From the NCBI GenBank assembly GCA_033720955.1, contig JAWWBN010000052.1:1-17882 (forward strand): a stretch of DNA of 17,882 nucleotides, written 5' to 3'. Numbering within the stretch: position 1 is the stretch's first letter; every line of letters starts with the position of its first letter. Under the pieces are notes generated by a model. It ran no database searches and was not told where the DNA came from. It saw only the letters and a program-made list of their open reading frames with translations. Positions 1 through 5,094 of the stretch are shown here, one piece after another. The stretch is from JAWWBN01 sp033720955 (GTDB lineage Bacteria; Acidobacteriota; Thermoanaerobaculia; Multivoradales; JAHEKO01). The position numbers and the translations under genes are program-made.

Positions 1-247
1 GGTGGTGCTCATCAGCGACGGCTGGGACACGGGCGCCGCCGAGCTGCTGCGGCGGGAGATGGCCCGGCTGGCGCGCAACGCCTCCCGGCTGATCTGGCTC
101 AACCCCCTGCTCGGCTCCCCCGACTACCGGCCGCTGACCCGCGGCATGCAGGCGGCCCTGCCCCACGTGGACGACTTCCTGCCCGTGCACAACCTCGCCA
201 GCCTGGAGCAGCTCGCCCGACGTCTGGGCCACCTGGCGCCCACGTAG
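1..247 (+). CDS. CoxE-like VWA domain protein, C-terminal fragment
   Basis: This is the last 80 or so residues of a gene that begins before the window. The visible part opens in the last strand of a von Willebrand A domain (VVLISDGWDTG) and continues with RLIWLNPLLGSP and the tail motif VDDFLPVHNL. Those motifs are characteristic of CoxE-type VWA proteins. CoxE works with the AAA+ ATPase CoxD in maturing the Mo/Cu centre of aerobic CO dehydrogenase-type molybdenum hydroxylases. The stop is TAG at 245-247. The next genes are XdhC/CoxF/CoxI-type and MocA-type accessory proteins, which supports a cox-like maturation cluster whose structural subunits lie upstream. The GTG at 2 is an internal codon, not a credible start. 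I am confident of the family; the identity of the enzyme being matured is inference. Confidence 0.8.
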   Translation, partial: VVLISDGWDTGAAELLRREMARLARNASRLIWLNPLLGSPDYRPLTRGMQAALPHVDDFLPVHNLASLEQLARRLGHLAPT

Positions 248-287
248 GGCGTCGGCCTCCCCGCGCCGGCCTCCGGTGGGCACGCTG

Positions 288-293
288 TATCCT
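288..293 (+). promoter_or_regulatory. Candidate -10 element, leaderless start of the short XdhC gene
   Basis: TATCCT lies 6 nt before the ATG at 300, with no Shine-Dalgarno sequence between. It is a small AT-rich island in GC-rich DNA. The same hexamer precedes the gene at 11320. No convincing -35 element is visible. Confidence 0.4.
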
Positions 294-299
294 CTTCCC

Positions 300-617
300 A
301 TGCACGACGTGCTCGACCAGATCACCGCCTGGCGCCGGCGGGGCGACCGGGTGGCGCTGGCCACGGTGGTCAGGGTGTGGGGGTCGGCGCCGCGGCCCCT
401 GGGCTCCAAGATGGCGATCTCGTCCGCCGGAGAGATGGCCGGATCGGTGAGCGGTGGCTGTGTCGAGGGCGCGGTCTTCGACGAGGCGCAGAGGGTCCTC
501 GACACCGGCGAGCCCAAGCTGCTGGGCTACGGCGTGAGCGACGAGACGGCGTGGTCGGTGGGTCTCTCCTGCGGGGGGCGCATCGAGGTCTTCGTCGAGC
601 GCCTGGAGGAGGGGTGA
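300..617 (+). CDS. XdhC/CoxF-type molybdenum hydroxylase accessory protein (short form)
   Basis: A 105-residue protein made up of only the N-terminal XdhC_CoxI domain. Landmarks are the TVVRVWGSAPRPLGSKM segment, the conserved SVSGGCVEGAV motif with Cys54, and the second cysteine in LSCGGRIEVFVE. XdhC-family proteins bind molybdenum cofactor and help sulfurate and insert it into xanthine dehydrogenase or CODH-type enzymes. Short single-domain versions occur in cox clusters as CoxF. I prefer the ATG at 300 to the in-frame GTG at 276 because homology begins near the ATG and a -10-like box sits just before it. Its stop overlaps the GTG of the following XdhC gene (GTGA), so the two are translationally coupled. 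The two frames differ and the second protein is complete in itself, so this is a gene pair rather than a broken gene. Confidence 0.85.
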   Translation: MHDVLDQITAWRRRGDRVALATVVRVWGSAPRPLGSKMAISSAGEMAGSVSGGCVEGAVFDEAQRVLDTGEPKLLGYGVSDETAWSVGLSCGGRIEVFVERLEEG

Positions 618-1390
618 CGGGGGCGCTCTTCGCGGCTCTCGAGCGGGCGCTCGCCGCCCGCGAGCCGGTCGCCCTGGCGACGGTGCTCGAGGGAGAGGGG
701 ACCGGCCGCCAGCTCCTGATCTGGCCGGGCGAGCAGACCCTCGGCGACCTGGGGACGCCGCGGCTCAACCAGCGGGCGGCCCTCTTCTCGGAGAAGGTCT
801 TCGCCGACCGGGAGTCCAAGCGCAAGGCGCTGCGCGCCGCCGACGGTCGGGTGGAGGTCTTCTTCGAGCTCTTCCTGCCGCCGCCGAAGCTGGTGGTGGT
901 GGGGGCGGTCCACGTCGCCATCCACCTGGTCGAGATGGCCCGCCGCCAGGGCTTTGCCACCTTCGTGGTGGACCCGCGCACGGTCTTCGCCACCCCGGAG
1001 CGCTTCGCCGCCGCCGACGAGCTGATCCAGGAGTGGCCCCAGGAGGCCTTCCCGCGCATCGGCTTCGACGCCTCGACCTATCTGGCCGTGCTGAGCCACG
1101 ATCTCAAGATCGACCTCCCGGCCCTGGCCTACGCCCTGCGCACGCCGGCCCGGTACCTCGGGGCCCTGGGCTCCAGCCGCACCCACGCGAAGCGGGTCAC
1201 GGCACTGGAGGCGGAGGGCTTCTCGGCCGAGGAGATCGCGCGGATCCACTCGCCCATCGGGTTCGACCTGGGAGGCCGTCGGGCGGAGGAGATCGCCCTG
1301 GCGGTGATGGCCGAGATCGTCGCCGTGCGGCACGGCAACCGGGACGCTGCGGCGAAGAGCCCGCCCCCGAAGGAAGGAGCAGCCGAATGA
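614..1390 (+). CDS. XdhC/CoxI family protein with C-terminal Rossmann domain
   Basis: A 258-residue protein with a degenerate N-terminal XdhC_CoxI-like part (about 1-90) and a C-terminal XdhC Rossmann domain. The Rossmann turn reads GAVH at residues 97-100, where many relatives have GAGH; it is followed by VVDPRTVFATPERF, the LSHDLKIDLPAL motif, YLGALGSSRTHAKR and PIGFDLGGRRAEEIALAV, all typical of the family. Its expected role is Mo-cofactor handling and sulfuration for a molybdenum hydroxylase. It starts with GTG overlapping the previous stop, and its own stop overlaps the ATG of the lipoprotein gene (ATGA). It therefore lies in a tightly coupled operon with the short XdhC gene and a lipoprotein. 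The family assignment is secure; the client enzyme is not in the window. Confidence 0.88.
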   Translation: MTGALFAALERALAAREPVALATVLEGEGTGRQLLIWPGEQTLGDLGTPRLNQRAALFSEKVFADRESKRKALRAADGRVEVFFELFLPPPKLVVVGAVHVAIHLVEMARRQGFATFVVDPRTVFATPERFAAADELIQEWPQEAFPRIGFDASTYLAVLSHDLKIDLPALAYALRTPARYLGALGSSRTHAKRVTALEAEGFSAEEIARIHSPIGFDLGGRRAEEIALAVMAEIVAVRHGNRDAAAKSPPPKEGAAE

Positions 1391-1788
1391 GGAGAACACG
1401 ACTCGCGACCACCGCGGCGCTGCTGGCGGCCCTGGCGGCCTGCAAGCCTGGACCGCCGGGCCCACCCGGTCCCGAGGGGCCGGCCGGACCACCGGGCGGC
1501 GGAGCCGTGGTCCTGTATCAGCGGTCCGTCGACTTCACCTGCAACGGCGGCGGCGGCAACTGCAACGTGCCCCCCCTGGTCGCCCAGTGCGACCCGGGCG
1601 ACGTGGCCACCGGCGGTGCCGCCTATCGCACGCCCCACCAGCCGGGCTTCCCCCTCCAGGACCGCGCCAGCTTCCCCGACCCCAAGGGCGGGGCCGCGCC
1701 TCCCACCGGCTGGAGCACCTCCCAGGGGACGATCCCCGACGGCGACCGGCTCGACGTGATCGCCATCTGCGCCGACCTCACCCCGTGA
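1387..1788 (+). CDS. Collagen-like lipoprotein, small
   Basis: A predicted 133-residue lipoprotein. It has basic residues at 2-5, a hydrophobic alanine/leucine stretch and a lipobox LAAC ending at Cys19. Right after the acylated cysteine come about six Gly-X-Y triplets (GPP, GPP, GPE, GPA, GPP, GGG; residues 22-39), a miniature collagen-like segment. The globular remainder has several cysteines and a CDPGDVATGGAAYRT segment resembling the small domains that follow collagen-like repeats in other bacterial surface proteins. Its ATG overlaps the stop of the XdhC gene by 4 nt, so translation is coupled to Mo-enzyme maturation genes, which is an unexpected partner for a surface lipoprotein. The function is unknown; the short collagen stretch may act as a stiff spacer or trimerisation element. 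Confidence 0.75.
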   Translation: MRRTRLATTAALLAALAACKPGPPGPPGPEGPAGPPGGGAVVLYQRSVDFTCNGGGGNCNVPPLVAQCDPGDVATGGAAYRTPHQPGFPLQDRASFPDPKGGAAPPTGWSTSQGTIPDGDRLDVIAICADLTP

Positions 1789-1816
1789 GCCCGCCGGGAC
1801 GAAGCGAAGGGGCGCG

Positions 1817-3058
1817 GTGAGCGGCTCGGTCGCCGGCGTGATCCTGGCGGCCGGCCCGTCGCGGCGCTTCGGCGGACTCCCCAAGCCGCTCCTCGAGGTG
1901 GAGGGGCGGCCGCTCGTCCTGCGACTTCTCGAACAGGCCGCCGCCTCGCGGCTCTCCGACCTCTTCGTGGTCGTGGGGCACCAGGCGGAGCGGCTGGCGC
2001 CCCTGCTGGCGGGGTGGCCGCTCTCGGTGGTCGAGTGCAGCCGCTGGCGCGACGGGCAGAGCGCGTCGGTACGGGCCGGCCTGGCCGCCCTGCCCGCCGA
2101 CGCCGCGGCGGCCATGTTCCTGCCCGTGGACCAGCCGCGGCTCACGACCGAGGTGATCGACCGGCTGATCGCGCGCTACCACGAGACGGGCGGACCCGTG
2201 GTGGTGCCCGTCCACCGAGGCCGGCGGGGCTCTCCGGTGATCTTCGACGCCTCCCTCTTCGGAGAGCTGCGGCGGATCACCGGCGACGAGGGGGGGCGCC
2301 AGCTCTTCGCCGCCCACGAGGCCGAGATCGTCGAGCTCGAGCTCCCCGACCCGGAGCCGCTCGAGGACGTCGACACGCCGGAGGAGTACGCTCGGCTCAC
2401 CGGGCGCCCGCCGCCGGCCGCGAACGCCCGTCCAGCCACGGAGAACGCCATGTTCCACATCGACCCGCCCTCCCGCCGGGACGAGATCGTCGCCGCGCTG
2501 GCCTCCCTGCGGGGCGAGATCGCCGCCTACTTCCACGGCCTGCCGCCCGAGGCCTTCGTGGCGCCCCAGGGACCGCACTGGGCTCCGGAGGGCCACCTCC
2601 GTCACCTGACCAAGTCGGTCCGCCCGGTCGCGGCGGCGCTGCGACGATCCAGGCTGGTTCTGGGCCTCCTCTTCGGCCGCGGCCGCTCCGACTCCCGCGC
2701 CTTCGACGAGGTGGTCGAGGTCTACCGGGAGGCGCTGGGCCAGGGAGCGCAGGCGGGTCGCTACGCGCCCTCCCGGCGGGAGGAGCTGCCGCCCCCCGAG
2801 GAGTGGCAGCGCACGGTCGTCGAGGGCTGGCAGACGGCGGGACGGGAGCTCGAGCGGGCGATCGGTGGGTGGTCGGAGGGGGCCCTCGACCGCTACCGGC
2901 TTCCCCACCCTCTCCTGGGCAAGATGACCGTGCGGGAGATCCTCTTCTTCACCCTCTACCACAACGCCCACCACGCCCGCCGGGTGCACGAGCGGTTCAC
3001 CGAGGCCCCGACGCTGGAGATGCCGACGCTAGAATCCCCCGGAGGGAGGCCCGAATGA
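1817..3058 (+). CDS. MocA-like molybdenum cofactor cytidylyltransferase fused to a DinB-like domain
   Basis: A 413-residue protein with two parts. Residues 5 to about 200 form a MobA/MocA-type nucleotidyltransferase: the LAAGPSRRFGGLPK loop (10-23), the metal-binding DQP motif (105-107) and GSPVIFDASLF followed by GDEGGRQLF, which is MocA-like. MocA transfers CMP to molybdopterin to form MCD for XDH/CODH enzymes. From about residue 212 the sequence becomes a DinB-type four-helix protein, with GHLRHLTKS and a C-terminal HNAHHAR cluster (His382, His385, His386) as likely metal ligands. No stop separates them, although an in-frame ATG at 2450 marks the domain boundary and could be an internal start. 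The GTG start is preceded by GAAGGGG. The stop overlaps the next ATG (ATGA). The MocA assignment fits the XdhC/CoxE neighbours; the role of the DinB part is unknown. Confidence 0.8.
   Translation: MSGSVAGVILAAGPSRRFGGLPKPLLEVEGRPLVLRLLEQAAASRLSDLFVVVGHQAERLAPLLAGWPLSVVECSRWRDGQSASVRAGLAALPADAAAAMFLPVDQPRLTTEVIDRLIARYHETGGPVVVPVHRGRRGSPVIFDASLFGELRRITGDEGGRQLFAAHEAEIVELELPDPEPLEDVDTPEEYARLTGRPPPAANARPATENAMFHIDPPSRRDEIVAALASLRGEIAAYFHGLPPEAFVAPQGPHWAPEGHLRHLTKSVRPVAAALRRSRLVLGLLFGRGRSDSRAFDEVVEVYREALGQGAQAGRYAPSRREELPPPEEWQRTVVEGWQTAGRELERAIGGWSEGALDRYRLPHPLLGKMTVREILFFTLYHNAHHARRVHERFTEAPTLEMPTLESPGGRPE
3030..3035 (+). promoter_or_regulatory. Candidate internal promoter -10 (TAGAAT) ahead of the OsmC gene
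   Basis: TAGAAT matches TATAAT at five of six positions. It lies inside the end of the MocA-DinB gene, where it forces a CTA leucine codon of a kind rarely used elsewhere in this window. A transcript starting about 7 nt downstream would still carry the GGAGGGAGG ribosome-binding site at 3041-3049, 5 nt before the ATG at 3055. This would allow expression of the OsmC gene apart from the operon. A matching -35 is not obvious. Confidence 0.3.
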
Positions 3059-3525
3059 GCGACCCGCAGAGCGTCTACGTCTCGCGCGCGCGGATCGAGA
3101 GGATCCGCGGCCCGGTTCGGCGCGCCTGGCTGCCCCAGGAGGAGGAGCCGGTGATCTTCGGCGTCCACTCCGAGATCGCCGCCCACTACGGCGTGCCGCC
3201 CGACGCCTTCCCGGCCCGCGCCACCACCCTGGATTACGTGGTCGCCGCCGCCGGCGGGTGACTCACCGGCACCTTCGCCGGCGCGCTGGAGGCGCGCGAC
3301 GTCGAGCTCGAGGAGGGGGACCTGGTGGGTGAGGTGCGGGGCGAGATCGTCTCGGACGACGGCGTCCTGGTGATCCGCTCGATCCGCGTCGTCTACCGGC
3401 TGAAGACCGCCGAGGAACACCATGACGCGGCGCGGCGGGTGCTCGGCTTCCACGCCCGCTTCTGTCCGGTGGCGCGCACGCTCGCGCCCGGCGTGGAGAT
3501 CGCCACCGAGCTCGAGCTCGTCTGA
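3055..3525 (+). CDS. OsmC-family peroxiredoxin, probable selenoprotein (Sec69 encoded by TGA at 3259-3261)
   Basis: Read through one in-frame TGA, this is a 156-residue OsmC-family hydroperoxide reductase. Before the TGA comes TLDYVVAAAGG and directly after it LTGTFAGALEARDV. OsmC relatives read GGC-LTGTF here, so the TGA (codon 69) takes the place of the first, peroxidatic cysteine. The second, resolving cysteine is present at residue 137 in FHARFCPVARTL, followed by the usual C-terminal strand VEIATELELV. Codon bias and homology continue undisturbed to TGA at 3523-3525. A candidate SECIS hairpin lies at 3281-3297. A strong Shine-Dalgarno (GGAGGGAGG, 3041-3049) supports the ATG at 3055, which overlaps the previous stop. 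The expected role is reduction of organic or other hydroperoxides with selenolate as nucleophile. The alternative is a point-mutated pseudogene or a sequencing error; no selenocysteine machinery is visible in the window to settle it. Confidence 0.85.
3259..3297 (+). promoter_or_regulatory. Selenocysteine codon and candidate bacterial SECIS element
   Basis: The UGA at 3259-3261 is followed by a perfect 6-bp stem, GCGCGC (3281-3286) pairing with GCGCGC (3292-3297), closing a 5-nt loop UGGAG (3287-3291). The loop begins 25 nt after the UGA and has a G at its second position. As I remember the bacterial SECIS rules (loop 16-37 nt after UGA, short GC-rich stem, a G within the first two loop bases), all are met. 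SelB would bind this hairpin to deliver Sec-tRNA. The hairpin is inside the coding region, as in bacteria generally. In GC-rich DNA such stems also arise by chance, so the protein alignment is the stronger evidence. Confidence 0.65.
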
Positions 3526-3538
3526 GGGGTCGCCGGGC

Positions 3539-3553
3539 GCCCCGCCCCGGGGC
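3539..3553. terminator. GC hairpin in a convergent gene gap
   Basis: GCCCCG (3539-3544) pairs with CGGGGC (3548-3553) around a CCC loop, in the 57-nt gap between the OsmC stop and the end of the converging CAT-like gene. It could serve either strand. There is no U-tract, so an intrinsic terminator is only a possibility. Confidence 0.25.
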
Positions 3554-3582
3554 CGCTCCCGCGCAGATCGGCCACCGCGCTC

Positions 3583-4206
3583 CTAGCGCAGCCCGGCGAG
3601 CTCGGCCGCGGCCCGCTCGGCCAGCTCGCCCACCGCGTCGCCGTCCACGAGGCGGTGGTTGACCTGCACCCCGACCGGCAGGCGGGTGCCGCCGTCGCGC
3701 TCCACGAACCGGCCGACGGAGACCCGGGGCTCGTCGTCGTCGGGGTCGCGCCAGGCGTGGGTGAGACCGGTGAAGGCGATCTTCGGCAGCGCCGAGAAGA
3801 AGAGCCAGGCGCGCTCCCGGTCTACCTTCAGGCCGAGGCCCTCCGGCGCCGGCCGCGCCGTCCGCTCCGCGGCGACGCGGTTGAAGGCCTCGATGTCGGG
3901 ATCGAAGTCCAGGTAGTGAAAACGGAAGCGGCCCCCGGGGGCCGGCAGGGTGGCGCCGAAGTGGAGGGTGTCGTGGAGTACGATCTGCCCGTCCTTGAGT
4001 CGGTAGCGGAGATCGTCGATCCCCTGCGCCGCGCGGGTCACCAGGTAGCAGAGGTTGAGATAGGTGGGATACTGGCGCTGACGCAGCGCCGCCAGCGCCG
4101 CGGTGACCTCGAGCTCGAAGTTGACCGCCCAGAAGGGCGAGACGTAGGGCGAGAAGAAGTCGAACAGCTCCTTGCGGTAGTAGTCGTGGACGACGCGGTA
4201 GGCCAT
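3583..4206 (-). CDS. Chloramphenicol acetyltransferase (CatA)-like protein
   Basis: A 207-residue protein of the CAT family, slightly shorter than the usual 210-220. The family features visible are the YPTYLNLCYLVTRAA helix, the SALPKIAFTGLTHA segment with PRVSVGRF, and the C-terminal active-site motif NHRLVDG with catalytic His184 and structural Asp188. Classical CATs read HHAVCDG at this point; the first His is Asn here but the catalytic one is kept. Members use acetyl-CoA to O-acetylate hydroxylated substrates as a cytosolic trimer. Environmental homologues of this type often have unknown substrates, so I would not infer drug resistance. It stands alone on the minus strand between two plus-strand groups. 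The ATG at 4206 is the first good start, 11 nt after a TAACAT box. Confidence 0.75.
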   Translation of the reverse strand: MAYRVVHDYYRKELFDFFSPYVSPFWAVNFELEVTAALAALRQRQYPTYLNLCYLVTRAAQGIDDLRYRLKDGQIVLHDTLHFGATLPAPGGRFRFHYLDFDPDIEAFNRVAAERTARPAPEGLGLKVDRERAWLFFSALPKIAFTGLTHAWRDPDDDEPRVSVGRFVERDGGTRLPVGVQVNHRLVDGDAVGELAERAAAELAGLR

Positions 4207-4217
4207 GGGATCGCCGC

Positions 4218-4223
4218 ATGTTA
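4218..4223 (-). promoter_or_regulatory. Candidate -10 (TAACAT) of the CAT-like gene
   Basis: On the minus strand TAACAT lies 11 nt before the ATG at 4206, with no Shine-Dalgarno between. It implies a very short or absent leader. It is the weakest member of the set of -10-like boxes next to starts in this window. Confidence 0.3.
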
Positions 4224-4309
4224 GCCGCCGGCAGGCCCGCCCGACGTCGGCGGGGGCCCGAAGGGACGAACCGTCCGCGCGGCCGGCGCGGTCCGGAGGG
4301 GTGGGCCCG

Positions 4310-5089
4310 GTGACGGGCGGACCCGGGCGCGACCTCGACCGTCGGCCGCGTCTCTGGCTGGCGCGGGTGGACGACCCCGAGGTGCGCCGCGCGGCCGCGG
4401 CCTACGCGGATCTCCTGCCGCCCGAGGAGCGCCGGCGCCTGGAGCGCTTCCGCTCCGCGCCGGCCCGCGACGAGTACCTGCTGGGCCGCGCCCTGGCCCG
4501 CACCGCCCTCTCCCGTCACTCCGAGATCCCGCCGGCGGCGTGGCGGTTCCGGCCGGGGCGCCGCGGGCGCCCGGAGATCGTCGGACCGGCGAGCGCACCC
4601 TCGCTGCGCTTCAACCTCGCCCACTCCCACGGTCTCGTGGCCTGTCTCGTCACCGGCGACGCCGGCGGCGGAGTGGACGTGGAGTCTCCCGGCCGGCGGG
4701 CCCGGATCGACCTCCTGGCCGAGCGCTACCTCTCCGCGGCGGAGCGCGCCCGTCTGCCGGCGGCGCCGGAGCCGGCGCGGCGGGAGGCGTTCCTTCACCA
4801 CTGGACCCTGAAGGAGGCGTATCTCAAGGCGCGCGGGCTGGGTATCGCCCTCCCGCTGCGCTCCCTGACCTTCCACATCGACGGCGCGAGGCTGCGGGCG
4901 GAGTTCGCCGAGCCGGTGGACGACGACCCGGGACGTTGGCGGTTCGACCTCTACCGCGCCCCCGGCGGCTTTCTCGTCGCCACCGCCCTGCCCGGGTCCG
5001 CGGGGGCGCCGCGGGTCGGGCGCTCGGCGCCGCTGGGCTCGACCTCGGACGCCGGCGTGGAGCGTCTGGCCTCCTCGGCGGCGGGCTGA
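4310..5089 (+). CDS. 4'-phosphopantetheinyl transferase, Sfp type
   Basis: A predicted 259-residue Sfp-family enzyme that moves the phosphopantetheine arm of CoA onto a serine of acyl- or peptidyl-carrier proteins. Counting from the GTG at 4310, visible motifs are LRFNLAHSHG (around 101-106), GVDVES with Mg-binding Asp123 and Glu125, and WTLKEAYLK (165-173) with the third acidic ligand Glu169 and Lys173. I chose the GTG at 4310 because GGAGGG ends 9 nt before it; the frame is open back to 4205, but that part is arginine-rich with no family similarity. The last 30 or so residues are low complexity. The acyl-CoA synthetase gene follows after 5 nt, which suggests a joint role in activating and loading acyl groups. 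No polyketide or peptide synthetase is in view, so the carrier-protein client is unknown. Confidence 0.85.
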   Translation: MTGGPGRDLDRRPRLWLARVDDPEVRRAAAAYADLLPPEERRRLERFRSAPARDEYLLGRALARTALSRHSEIPPAAWRFRPGRRGRPEIVGPASAPSLRFNLAHSHGLVACLVTGDAGGGVDVESPGRRARIDLLAERYLSAAERARLPAAPEPARREAFLHHWTLKEAYLKARGLGIALPLRSLTFHIDGARLRAEFAEPVDDDPGRWRFDLYRAPGGFLVATALPGSAGAPRVGRSAPLGSTSDAGVERLASSAAG

Positions 5090-5094
5090 CCGGC

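Noticed and set aside
300..1390. A single XdhC gene broken by a frameshift near 614
   Set aside because: Both parts are complete versions of known forms (short CoxF-type and full XdhC/CoxI-type), and the GTGA overlap is normal coupling. The second protein has its own N-terminal domain.
3266..3281. Hairpin CCGGC-ACCTTC-GCCGG as an alternative SECIS
   Set aside because: Its loop begins only 9 nt after the UGA and has no G in the first two positions, unlike the hairpin at 3281-3297.
3325..3525. A separate small gene starting at GTG 3325 after the OsmC stop
   Set aside because: The OsmC homology begins immediately after the TGA, at LTGTFAGAL, 64 nt before this start, and there is no ribosome-binding site. 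The fragment is better read as the second part of the read-through protein.
3583..4206. Chloramphenicol resistance gene
   Set aside because: The fold and catalytic His are present, but the active-site motif departs from classical CATs and there is no mobile context. It is more likely a chromosomal acetyltransferase of unknown substrate.
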